64,000 nt of DNA from JANQGH01 sp039177555 (lineage in GTDB: Bacteria; Pseudomonadota; Alphaproteobacteria; DSM-16000; Inquilinaceae), in contig JBCDFV010000005.1 of NCBI GenBank assembly GCA_039177555.1, positions 62,001-126,000 of the forward strand, written 5' to 3'. Position 1 is the stretch's first letter. Every line of letters begins with the position of its first letter. Shown piece after piece: positions 44,152-54,129 of the stretch. Made by a program: the position numbers and the translations under genes. The notes beneath the pieces are model-generated. The model had not been told where the DNA came from. It made no database searches and saw only the letters and a list, made by a program, of their open reading frames with translations.

Positions 44152-45636
44152 CTAGGGTTCGGTGGGGGCGTGTCGTTTGGTTCGCTGATCTACGCTGATA
44201 AGCCAGTAGACCACGCCGGCGAGAAAAGCACCGATCAGCCATCCGAAGCCAAGCAGGAACTCCAAGACCGGCAGCCATACGGTGAGGACGGCGAACACCG
44301 TCGGGATGACGAACGCCACCAATGCCCGCCGGTTCCAGCCGTTCGTGTAATAGTAGGCACCGTCGGCGTCGGAGCGAAACATCGCGTCGATATCCAGCCG
44401 TTGTCGTCGGACAACGTAATAGTCGGCGACAAGGATACCGTAGGCCGGGGCGAGGACGGCGCCAAGGGTGTTCACGAACTTCGGCACGCCAAACGCGCTG
44501 ATCACCGATACCCAGAGGGCCGAGACGACAAAAGCGGCCAGGGCCGCGAGCAATCCGCCGAACCGAAAACTGATCCTACTTGGGATCAGGTTCGCCAGGT
44601 CGTTGGCCGGCGCGATGAAGTTGGCCACCACATTGATGCCGACTGTGGCGACGAAGAACGTCAGGGTCGCAACAATGGTCAGCGTCAGATTGTCGACACG
44701 GTCGATGATAGCGGTCGGATCGGTCAGCCTTTCGCCGAAAACGGCTGAGACACCGCTCATCGTCAGCAGAACAAGCAGGGAAAAGAACGCCATGTTCAGC
44801 GGCAGACCCAATAGGTTGCCCAGCCTCATGTCCCGTTCCGATCGGACGTAGCGGGAGAAGTCGCAATAGTTGAGGATGACGGGCGCATAGGCCGCGATCT
44901 GGGTCCCGACGACTGCCATAAAGGCCGCAAGGGTGCCGCCAGGAAACGAATCGTCGCCCTGCATGATCGAGCCGGTTTCTCGCAGCAGATTATCGCCTGA
45001 CCTGACCCAAAGGATTGCCAGCAGGACGATCATGACGGCGTAGACGGCGGGCGCCGCCCAGTTCAGGAACCTTCTAATGGCCCCGATACCGCGCCAGAAC
45101 AGGGCAACCTGGGCGACGCTGACGATCACGAGCGCCAGCCAGTGAGCCGCGTCCAAGCCCAGCAAGCGCCAGTCAGAGCCGGCCCCGAACAGCGAGCGGA
45201 TCAGCAGGGCAACGGCGTTCGACGCCACATAAGTCTGGGCGCCATACCAGAAGACTGCCACGACCCCCCGCATCAGGGCCGGAAGGTTGGCACCAAACAC
45301 GCCCATGCCGGCCCGTGCCATCACCGGGTAGGGAACGCCGTACTTGATGCCCGGCCGACCCGAAATGTTGATCAACACCATGACGATGAATCCGGCCAGC
45401 ACGATGGCGGCGAAGACCGTCCAGCCATCAAGCCCGAATGACAGGAACAGCGTCGCCGCCACTGTGTAGGCGAATAGGCTTTGCGAGAAGTTTGCCCAGA
45501 CGCTGAAAATCTCGAACCAGCCCCAGGTCTGTTGCTGGTGGCGAACCGGCGCTAGGTCTGCATTGAACAGCTTTGGGTCGGCCTCCAAGGGGCTGGGCTG
45601 ATCTCGCTGCTCAGCAGTCAATGCGTGTCTCCGCAC
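44152..45636 (-). CDS. NCS1-family nucleobase/allantoin:cation symporter
   Basis: 494 residues and about 12 membrane helices. The NCS1 pattern is clear: an N-terminal NADLAPVRHQQQTWGWFEIFSVW, GRPGIKYGVPYPVMARAGMGVFGANLPALMRGVVAVFWYGAQT and NYCDFSRY. Substrates in the family are cytosine, purines, uracil, hydantoins, allantoin and thiamine; which one is unclear. The GTG at 45636 has no ribosome site. A TTG at 45621 with CGGAGA upstream is equally possible. It heads the minus-strand run with RidA and the symporter fusion. Confidence 0.9.
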   Translation of the reverse strand: MRRHALTAEQRDQPSPLEADPKLFNADLAPVRHQQQTWGWFEIFSVWANFSQSLFAYTVAATLFLSFGLDGWTVFAAIVLAGFIVMVLINISGRPGIKYGVPYPVMARAGMGVFGANLPALMRGVVAVFWYGAQTYVASNAVALLIRSLFGAGSDWRLLGLDAAHWLALVIVSVAQVALFWRGIGAIRRFLNWAAPAVYAVMIVLLAILWVRSGDNLLRETGSIMQGDDSFPGGTLAAFMAVVGTQIAAYAPVILNYCDFSRYVRSERDMRLGNLLGLPLNMAFFSLLVLLTMSGVSAVFGERLTDPTAIIDRVDNLTLTIVATLTFFVATVGINVVANFIAPANDLANLIPSRISFRFGGLLAALAAFVVSALWVSVISAFGVPKFVNTLGAVLAPAYGILVADYYVVRRQRLDIDAMFRSDADGAYYYTNGWNRRALVAFVIPTVFAVLTVWLPVLEFLLGFGWLIGAFLAGVVYWLISVDQRTKRHAPTEP

Positions 45637-45853
45637 TTCGGGTGCGTAGATCGTACTGGCGGGGCCATCGGCAGAAATCTCGATCTCACGGGTTGTCAGA
45701 CTAGCCGCTTGTCATGTTCAGTGTCCAAGATCCAAGCCGCTTGAGCGCGGCCCACGCGATCGTAGTGCTGGGCCGAACAGACGTGGGTCAACCAGAGGCG
45801 TGACAGCGGTGGAAGCCCATGAAGGCGCAATGCGAGCCAGCCACCAGCTCGAC
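45637..45853. other. intergenic region between the NCS1 gene and rpsD promoter
   Basis: Part of a 378-base gene-free gap. It must hold the promoter for the minus-strand transport genes, but no clear -35/-10 pair is visible. No open frame in it looks coding and no repeats were seen. Confidence 0.5.
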
Positions 45854-45881
45854 TTGACATTCAGGCGCCAACCGTTATGGT
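45854..45881 (+). promoter_or_regulatory. candidate sigma-70 promoter of rpsD
   Basis: A perfect -35 TTGACA (45854-45859), 16-base spacer and -10-like TATGGT (45876-45881), about 130 bases before the rpsD start. It is the best housekeeping promoter seen in the window and fits a ribosomal protein gene with a long leader. Confidence 0.6.
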
Positions 45882-46014
45882 CGCCGCCGCTTTCCGAGAA
45901 CGCGGGTCCGGTGCAGCGCCCAAACGGGTGTCTGAAGCCGTCGCCCCGTCCCGATCGGGACCTATCGGAACAAGATGAAACGCAACTGAAGCATCAGAGA
46001 AGGAGCCCGCGACC

Positions 46015-46629
46015 ATGGGCAAGCGTCTTAGTTCGAAATACAAGATTGACCGCCGCTTGGGCGTCAATCTGTGGGGCCGGCCCAAGAGCCCCATCAACCG
46101 TCGTCAATATGGCCCCGGTGAGCACGGCCAGCGCCGCCGCAAGCCGACCGACTTCGGCACCCAGCTGATGGCCAAGCAGAAGCTGAAGGGCTATTACGGC
46201 AACATCGGCGAAAAACAGTTTCGCAAGTATTATGCCGAGGCCGTGCGCCGCAAGGGCGACACCGGCGAGAACCTGATCGGCATCTTGGAAAGCCGGCTGG
46301 ACGCGGCAGTCTACCGCATGAAGTTCTGCCCGACGGTGTTCGCCGCGCGGCAACTGGTCAACCACGGCCATGTCCGGGTTAACGGCAAGCGGGTCAACAT
46401 TCCGTCGTACATGGTGAAGGAAGGCGATCTGATCGAGCTGAAGGAAAAGTCCCGCGAACTGCCGGTCGTGCTGGAAGGTGTCCAGTCGGTCGAACGCGAC
46501 GTGCCGGACTATTTCGAGGTCGATCACAACAAGATGCAGGGCCGGCTGATCCGTGTTCCGGAACTGGCCGACGTGCCCTATCCGGTGCCGATGGAACCGA
46601 ACCTGGTCATCGAGTTCTATTCGCGCTAA
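46015..46629 (+). CDS. rpsD: 30S ribosomal protein S4
   Basis: 204 residues, standard S4. MGKRLSSKYKIDRRLGVNLWG at the start, QYGPGEHGQRRRKPTDFGTQL, and an S4 RNA-binding domain (RLDAAVYRMKF, ARQLVNHGHVRVNGKRVNIPSY). It nucleates 16S rRNA folding in the small subunit. GAGAAGGAG precedes the ATG. As in other alphaproteobacteria it is a lone gene, with its own promoter and terminator, outside the main ribosomal cluster. Confidence 0.98.
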   Translation: MGKRLSSKYKIDRRLGVNLWGRPKSPINRRQYGPGEHGQRRRKPTDFGTQLMAKQKLKGYYGNIGEKQFRKYYAEAVRRKGDTGENLIGILESRLDAAVYRMKFCPTVFAARQLVNHGHVRVNGKRVNIPSYMVKEGDLIELKEKSRELPVVLEGVQSVERDVPDYFEVDHNKMQGRLIRVPELADVPYPVPMEPNLVIEFYSR

Positions 46630-46656
46630 CCGGCGTTTTTCGAAGCCTTACATGGA

Positions 46657-46688
46657 GCCACCCGCCAGCCAGGCCGGGTGGCTTCTTT
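46657..46688 (+). terminator. intrinsic terminator of rpsD
   Basis: GCCACCCG (46657-46664) pairs with CGGGTGGC (46675-46682) around a ten-base loop, followed by a T-rich TTCTTT, starting 28 bases after the rpsD stop. Confidence 0.85.
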
Positions 46689-46718
46689 CATTTCGGTCGG
46701 CGGTTGCCTTGACAGGCT

Positions 46719-47222
46719 CTAGATGCGGCGTTGCCACCAGCCGACATCGTGCCAGCGGCCGAACTTGAAGCCGACCTCGCGATAGACGCCGACCGGCCTG
46801 AACCCCATGCCCTCATGCAGCTTCACGCTGGCTTCGTTGGGCAGGGTGATGCCGGCCATGGCCATGTGGAAACCGCGCTCGGCCAGGGTCTCGAAAAGCG
46901 CTTCATAGAGCCGTCTGCCGACGCCGGCGCCGCGAAAGCCTTCGGCCACGTAAGCCGACACGTTGACCGACCAGCGGTAGGCGGCCCGCTCCATGTGTTG
47001 TGCCGGGTAGGCATAGCCAATGACGCGGTCGTTCTGCGCCGCGACCAGATAGGGGTAGTGCTCAAGAACCTGAGCGATGCGCCCGGCCATGTCGTCGGCC
47101 GATGGCGGTACTTCTTCGAACGAAATGGCGGTTTGTTCCACGATGGGGCGGTAGATGGCCGCGACCGCGGTCCCATCGCCCGGGGTGGCCTGCCGTAAGA
47201 AGATATCGCCTGCGTCGGTCAT
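46719..47222 (-). CDS. GNAT N-acetyltransferase (phosphinothricin acetyltransferase-like)
   Basis: 167 residues with the PAT-type pattern: IFLRQATPGDGTAVAAIYRPIVEQTAISFEE, YAYPAQHMERAAYRWSVNVSAYV, the acetyl-CoA loop RGAGVGRRLYEAL and LHEGMGFRPVGVYREVGFKFGRWHDV. Relatives acetylate phosphinothricin, methionine sulfone or similar amino acids. The ATG at 47222 overlaps the stop of rarD (ATGA); longer frames run into rarD. Confidence 0.9.
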   Translation of the reverse strand: MTDAGDIFLRQATPGDGTAVAAIYRPIVEQTAISFEEVPPSADDMAGRIAQVLEHYPYLVAAQNDRVIGYAYPAQHMERAAYRWSVNVSAYVAEGFRGAGVGRRLYEALFETLAERGFHMAMAGITLPNEASVKLHEGMGFRPVGVYREVGFKFGRWHDVGWWQRRI

Positions 47223-48178
47223 TGGGCCACCGGCGCGGTCTGTGCCTGGCTGTCGCGGCGGTAGGCACGGACCGCATCGGTGCTGAAGATGACCAGCGCC
47301 AGCCAGATGAAGCCGAAGGTAACGAAGATCTGCGGGTCGAACGTCTCGCGCAGGACCAGGGTCGCGATCGCGAACTGCAGCGTTGGCGCCAGGTATTGCA
47401 GCAGGCCGATGGTCGTGTAGGGCAGCCGCTGGGCGCCCGTGACGAACAGCACCAGCGGCACGCCCGTCGCAATGCCGGAACAGACCAGCAGCAGGCTGAT
47501 GCCCCAGCCGCCGCCACCGATCGACGCCGGGCCAAAATCCCCAAGGCCCATGGCTGCCAACCAGATGAGGAACGTCAGGGCGAGGGGAAGCATCAAAAGG
47601 GTCTCGACGAACAAGCCGACCAGCGGATCGATGCGGACGGTCTTGCGGATCATGCCGTAGATGGCGAACGTGATCGCCAGCCAGAGGCCGACCCAAGGCA
47701 CCGTGCCAAGCACCGCCAGTTGATAGCCGACACCGATCAGGGCGAGAAGCACGGCCGCCGTCTGCCAGCGGCGCAGGCGTTCGCGCAGAAACACCAGGCC
47801 AAGCGCGACATTGACCAGCGGATTGATGAAATAGCCGAGACTAACCTCGTAGAGCCGGCCATGCTCGATGGCCCAGACGAAGATCGTCCAGTTCGCCGAG
47901 ATGATCAGCGTCGTGCAGGCCAGAACGATGACGAAGCGCCGGTTGCGGAGCACCGGCATGATGTGATTGAGACGCCCCAAAAGGGCCATCAGCAACAGCA
48001 TCAACAGGACCGTCCAGACGATCCTGTGGGCGACGACCTGCCACGGTCCGACATGGGCGACGGCGTGGAAGTAAAGCGGCGATATGCCCCAGAACACGAA
48101 CGCGCCAAGCGCCGCTGAGACGCCGACAAGCGTTTCTTGCCGAGCGTCCGCCGTGACGGTGTTCGTGGTAAGCGCCAT
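47219..48178 (-). CDS. rarD: RarD-type EamA/DMT-family transporter
   Basis: 319 residues with ten predicted membrane helices and the RarD opening GVSAALGAFVFWGISPLYFHAV, HRIVWTVLLMLLL, GYFINPLVNVALGLVFLRERL and LQYLAPTLQFAIATLVLRE. RarD proteins are drug/metabolite exporters of unsettled substrate (chloramphenicol sensitivity in older work). It is coupled to the GNAT gene by a four-base overlap. Confidence 0.9.
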   Translation of the reverse strand: MALTTNTVTADARQETLVGVSAALGAFVFWGISPLYFHAVAHVGPWQVVAHRIVWTVLLMLLLMALLGRLNHIMPVLRNRRFVIVLACTTLIISANWTIFVWAIEHGRLYEVSLGYFINPLVNVALGLVFLRERLRRWQTAAVLLALIGVGYQLAVLGTVPWVGLWLAITFAIYGMIRKTVRIDPLVGLFVETLLMLPLALTFLIWLAAMGLGDFGPASIGGGGWGISLLLVCSGIATGVPLVLFVTGAQRLPYTTIGLLQYLAPTLQFAIATLVLRETFDPQIFVTFGFIWLALVIFSTDAVRAYRRDSQAQTAPVAQ

Positions 48179-48267
48179 GATGGGCGGACCCTAGAGGCCC
48201 GCGCCAGGTCACAGCAATTGATCTGGATGCATGGCGGCGTTGCGAGCCGCCTGGTGCTAAGTCCGGC

Positions 48268-48615
48268 TTAGGCGTCCTGCGTCGCCGGCTGCAGGTTGAT
48301 GCCCCGCGTGCTCAGCAGTTCCGACAGTTCGCCGGTCTGGAACATCTCGCGTACGATGTCGCAGCCGCCGACGAACTCGCCCTTCACGTAGAGCTGGGGC
48401 ACGGTCGGCCAGTCGGAAAAATCCTTGACGCCCTGGCGCAGGGACGGGTCGACCAGCACGTCGATGCCTTTGAACGGGACGCCCAAATGGGTCAAGACCT
48501 GAACAACCGCTGCTGAAAAGCCGCATTGCGGAAACACGGGCGTGCCCTTCATGTAAAGCACCACATCGTTCTGGTCGATGTCGCCGCGGATGCGTTCGAA
48601 AACCGGATTGTCCAT
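48268..48615 (-). CDS. grxD: monothiol glutaredoxin, Grx4 family
   Basis: 115 residues with the CGFS active site in FPQCGFSAAVVQVL, KDFSDWPTVPQLYVKGEFVGGCDIV and the glutathione-binding residues of the family. Grx4 proteins carry [2Fe-2S] clusters with BolA partners. The ATG at 48615 has AAGGGA upstream. bolA lies 28 bases before it on the same strand, so the pair should work together in iron-sulphur transfer. Confidence 0.95.
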   Translation of the reverse strand: MDNPVFERIRGDIDQNDVVLYMKGTPVFPQCGFSAAVVQVLTHLGVPFKGIDVLVDPSLRQGVKDFSDWPTVPQLYVKGEFVGGCDIVREMFQTGELSELLSTRGINLQPATQDA

Positions 48616-48643
48616 GCCTGGGATCCCTTCAGGAAACTGGGGT

Positions 48644-48880
48644 TTAGGTGGCCGGGGTGGCGGTCTGCAGCGCCAACGCATGCAACTCACCGCCCATCCG
48701 GCCCTGCAGGGCCTGATAGACCATCTGATGCTGCTGTACCCGCGACTTACCCTCGAAAGCGGCGCTGGTGACATGGGCGGCGTAATGGTCGCCATCGCCG
48801 CGCAGATCCTCGATCTGCACGTCGGCGTCGGGGATGCCTTCCTTGATCAATCGCACGATCTCAGTCGGATCCATCGGCAT
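48644..48880 (-). CDS. bolA: BolA-family protein
   Basis: 78 residues with the BolA core: IKEGIPDADVQIEDLRGDGDHYAAHV, SAAFEGKSRVQQHQMVYQAL and the helix-turn-helix-like class II fold, with the histidines placed to bind a cluster shared with Grx4. It lies between purL (46 bases before) and grxD, an order conserved in alphaproteobacteria. Confidence 0.93.
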   Translation of the reverse strand: MPMDPTEIVRLIKEGIPDADVQIEDLRGDGDHYAAHVTSAAFEGKSRVQQHQMVYQALQGRMGGELHALALQTATPAT

Positions 48881-48926
48881 GTCGTCAGCCCCTTTTTGAG
48901 TTCTTATCGCCTGCTACGATCGTGCG

Positions 48927-51136
<2,210 letters not shown>

Positions 51137-51140
<4 letters not shown>

Positions 51141-51799
51141 GACAGCGCCCGAACGAGGCCGTCGAACAGGGGCCGGCCGTCGGTTTGGCCCAGGGCCGGA
51201 TCGACCGCGCGTTCCGGATGGGGCATCAGGCCCAGGACCGTACGTTCCGGGTTCACGATGCCGGCGATGTCCCGCTGGCTGCCATTCGGGTTGTCGACAT
51301 ATCGAAATGCCACCAGTCCTTCGCCCTCGAGTCGGTCGAGCGTCTCATCGTCGGCGAAATAGTTGCCGTCATGGTGCGCGATCGGCAAACGGATCTGCGT
51401 GTCATCCTCATACGATGATGTGAATGAAGAGCCCTCTCTTTTTACCTCCAATTCAACGGCTTTTCCGATGAAGCTGAGTTCTTGATTGCGCATCAGGATG
51501 CCGGGCAAGAGGCCGATTTCGGTCAGGACCTGAAAGCCGTTGCAGATGCCGAGCACGCGGACGCCTCGCTTGGCTGCCTCGACGACGGCCGGCATGACCG
51601 GCGATTGGGCGGCCACGGCGCCGCAGCGCAGATAGTCGCCATAGGAGAACCCGCCCGGGACGCCGATCAGATCCACGTCCGGCAAAGCCATCTCGCGGTG
51701 CCAGACCATCGTGGGCGCCGTCCCGGTGACGAGGGTCAGGGCGGTCGCCAGATCGCGGTCGCAGTTCGATCCGGGAAAGACGATGACACAGGATTTCAT
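51137..51799 (-). CDS. purQ: phosphoribosylformylglycinamidine synthase, glutaminase subunit
   Basis: 220 residues: class I glutamine amidotransferase with GGFSYGDYLRCGAVA, the nucleophile in VLGICNGFQVL and the His-Glu pair in GLMPHPERAVDP. It supplies ammonia to PurL. The ATG at 51799 gives MKSCVIVFPGSNCDRD, the conserved PurQ opening; the open frame continues upstream into alkA but that is not used. Confidence 0.97.
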
Positions 51800-51849
51800 G
51801 GACGCGGGTGTAGCGGCGGTCTGGCCGCCTTTCAAGGCCGGAATGCCGC

Positions 51850-52512
51850 TCAGATGCCTGGTAGCGATTTGTCCTTCTGTTTGGCGACGTAATAGCGCCA
51901 GATCAGGAAGGCGGCGGCACTGCGGCGGGGGCGCCAGGCCTGGGCCGCCTCGGCCAGTTCGGGGGCCGAGGGCCGCGAGTCGAGGCCTGCCAGCATTTGC
52001 CAGCCGACCATCAAGGCCAGGTCCTTCGCCGGCAGAATGTCGGGTCGGCCCAGCCCGAACAGCAGATAGCATTCGGCCGTCCAGGTGCCGACGCCCTTCA
52101 GGTGCGTCAGGGTTTCGATAGCGTCGTCGTCGGCCATCTCACCAATCGCATCGAAATCCAACTGGCGGTCGATGACGGCGTGGGCGAGCGCCGTGCCGTA
52201 GCGCATCTTCGGACGGCTGAAACCGCAAGCCCGCATGGTGTCGTCCGACAGCGTCAGAAAGCCCTCCGGCGTTATCGGCTGCAGGCAGGCCGCGAGCTTG
52301 CGCCACATCGCCTCCGCGGCGCGGACCGAAACCTGCTGTTCGAGAATCAGTTGCAAGAGGGTCGGGAAGCCCGGCCCGCGCAGACGAAACGGAAAGGCGT
52401 CGATCAGCGGCAGGGCCGGGGCCAGCCGTGGTTCATCGGCGGCCACCAGCGTGGCAGCTTGCTGCAGATCGCCCGCATGGCGAATCACCTCGCCAGCCAC
52501 GGCCCAACTCAA
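51850..52512 (-). CDS. alkA: DNA-3-methyladenine glycosylase II (HhH-GPD)
   Basis: 220 residues with the helix-hairpin-helix LKGVGTWTAECYLLFGLGRPDI and the catalytic Asp in PAKDLALMVGW, plus ILEQQVSVRAAEAMWRKLAA. It excises alkylated bases. The AlkA-type N-terminal beta domain is absent or very short, so it is a compact form. It is placed between purS (three bases before) and purQ (50 bases after), an unusual insertion in the purine operon. Confidence 0.92.
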   Translation of the reverse strand: MSWAVAGEVIRHAGDLQQAATLVAADEPRLAPALPLIDAFPFRLRGPGFPTLLQLILEQQVSVRAAEAMWRKLAACLQPITPEGFLTLSDDTMRACGFSRPKMRYGTALAHAVIDRQLDFDAIGEMADDDAIETLTHLKGVGTWTAECYLLFGLGRPDILPAKDLALMVGWQMLAGLDSRPSAPELAEAAQAWRPRRSAAAFLIWRYYVAKQKDKSLPGI

Positions 52513-52515
52513 ACT

Positions 52516-52758
52516 CTACGAAGCGACCTCGATCGCGTAGCGCTCGATCACCGGGTTGGCCAGCAGCTTGCGGCACATCTCGTCCAGCCGCGCCTTGGCG
52601 GCCTCCGGATCGTCGCCGTCGATCTCCAACTCGATCAGCTTGCCCTGGCGGACCTCGCCGACCTCGCCGAAGCCGAGGCCGTGGAGCGCATTGCCGATGG
52701 CCTTGCCCTGGGGGTCAAGCACGCCGTCCTTCAAGGTGACGTGAACGGTGGCCTTCAA
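52516..52758 (-). CDS. purS: phosphoribosylformylglycinamidine synthase, PurS subunit
   Basis: 80 residues: MKATVHVTLKDGVLDPQGKAIGNALHGLGF and the closing ARLDEMCRKLLANPVIERYAIEV are typical of PurS, the bridge between PurL and PurQ that channels ammonia. Start overlaps the purC stop by four bases. Confidence 0.96.
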   Translation of the reverse strand: MKATVHVTLKDGVLDPQGKAIGNALHGLGFGEVGEVRQGKLIELEIDGDDPEAAKARLDEMCRKLLANPVIERYAIEVAS

Positions 52759-53525
52759 GACGCAAACCCCTTTTGCTCGGTCAGTTCGATCACCTCGCCA
52801 TCCTCCAGGATGCCCAGCCGCCGCGCGACTTCGCGATAGGCGTTTTCGACATCACCCAGATCCTGGCGGAAGCGGTCCTTGTCCAGCTTCTCGCCGGACG
52901 CGACGTCCCACAGCCGGCAACTGTCCGGGCTGATCTCGTCGGCCAGGATGATGCGGACATCGCCATGCTCGTTATAGATCCGCCCGAACTCCAGCTTGAA
53001 GTCGACCAGGCGCAGGCCGATGCCGAGGAACAGGCCGGACATGAAGTCGTTGATGCGCAGGCTCAACGACATCATTTCGTCCAGGTCCTGCGGCGCGGCC
53101 CAGTTGAAGGCGGTGATGTGCTCTTCGGAAACCAGCGGGTCGCCCAACTCGTCGGACTTGTAATAGTACTCGATGATCGAGCGGGGCAGGGCGGTGCCTT
53201 CCTCCAGCCCCAGGCGTTTGCAGATTGTGCCGGCGGCGACGTTGCGGACCACCACCTCCACGGGGATGATCTCGACCTCGCGCACAAGCTGCTCGCGCAT
53301 GTTCAAGCGGCGGACGAAATGGGTCGGAATGCCCATGTCGGCCAGCCGCAGCATGACATATTCGGAAATACGGTTGTTCAATGCGCCCTTGCCCGAGATC
53401 ACGCCCTTTTTCTTGGCGTTGAACGCGGTTGCATCGTCCTTGAAATATTGCACGATTGTTCCTGGTTCTGGCCCCTCGAACAGGATCTTGGCCTTGCCTT
53501 CGTATATGCGGCGGCGCTTGTTCAT
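52755..53525 (-). CDS. purC: phosphoribosylaminoimidazole-succinocarboxamide synthase
   Basis: 256 residues, SAICAR synthetase. Seen are RRIYEGKAKILFEG, ATAFNAKKKGVISGKGALNN, FVRRLNMREQLVREVEIIPVEVVVRNVAAG and IILADEISPDSCRLWD. It joins CAIR and aspartate. It heads the minus-strand purine run purC-purS-alkA-purQ-purL. The 253-base gap before it is shared with the divergent zeta gene; its own promoter is not obvious. Confidence 0.97.
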   Translation of the reverse strand: MNKRRRIYEGKAKILFEGPEPGTIVQYFKDDATAFNAKKKGVISGKGALNNRISEYVMLRLADMGIPTHFVRRLNMREQLVREVEIIPVEVVVRNVAAGTICKRLGLEEGTALPRSIIEYYYKSDELGDPLVSEEHITAFNWAAPQDLDEMMSLSLRINDFMSGLFLGIGLRLVDFKLEFGRIYNEHGDVRIILADEISPDSCRLWDVASGEKLDKDRFRQDLGDVENAYREVARRLGILEDGEVIELTEQKGFAS

Positions 53526-53709
53526 GCGCGGCGACCTTCTGAATTGATCCCGGTCAAAACCCCAGGGGACCTTAAGAGTGACAGTATCATTACTTGGTAT
53601 CGCCTCGATTGGGCGGTTGCGCCCTTTAATTGGGCGGACCTGGGCTCATATAGCAAGTGCCGGCCCAAGGCTCAATCGGCGCGTTGAGGGTGTTGGTGGA
53701 GCGAAAGGG

Positions 53710-53737
53710 TTGTCGCCTTCGCGGCGACGGCTATAAA
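53710..53737 (+). promoter_or_regulatory. candidate sigma-70 promoter of the zeta (DUF1476) gene
   Basis: -35-like TTGTCG (53710-53715), 16-base spacer and -10-like TATAAA (53732-53737), 41 bases before the ATG at 53779. A hairpin, GTCGCC and GGCGAC around TTCGC (53712-53728), lies over the spacer and may be incidental or regulatory. Confidence 0.55.
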
Positions 53738-53778
53738 ACCGGCGGCATTTGGGCTGACGGGCAACGATTGAGGAAAAG

Positions 53779-54105
53779 ATGTCAAGCTTCGACGATCGCA
53801 AAAAAGGATTTGAAAACAAGTACCAGCATGATCAGGAGATGCTGTTCAAGATCCAGAATCGTCGCAACAAGTTGCTTGGTCTTTGGGCCGCCGACCTGTT
53901 GGGCAAGTCCGGCGAGGATGCCGATGCCTACGCCAAGGAGGTCATCCTGTCCGATTTCGAGGCGCCGGGCGACGATGACGTCCACGACAAGGTCGCCGCG
54001 GACCTGGAGGCGGCCAGCGTCGACCTGTCCGACCACCGGCTGCGCAAGAAGATGGACGAACTACTGGCGGTGGCGCACGAGCAGATCATGACGGAAACGG
54101 ACTGA
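53779..54105 (+). CDS. F1-ATPase inhibitor subunit zeta (DUF1476)
   Basis: 108 residues: MSSFDDRKKGFENKYQHDQEM, RRNKLLGLWAADLLG and AYAKEVILSDFEAPGDDDVHDKV, the DUF1476 pattern. In Paracoccus this protein (zeta) plugs the F1 motor through its N-terminal helix and blocks ATP hydrolysis, an alphaproteobacterial counterpart of mitochondrial IF1. A lone gene between purC and purB. TTGAGGAAAAG before the ATG is a good ribosome site. Confidence 0.92.
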   Translation: MSSFDDRKKGFENKYQHDQEMLFKIQNRRNKLLGLWAADLLGKSGEDADAYAKEVILSDFEAPGDDDVHDKVAADLEAASVDLSDHRLRKKMDELLAVAHEQIMTETD

Positions 54106-54129
54106 GCTTCATCGACCGCTTTTGAACGG

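Noticed and set aside
51800..52072. Longer N-terminus for purQ
   Set aside because: The open frame continues into alkA, but PurQ proteins begin at the MKSCVIVFPGSNCDRD segment.
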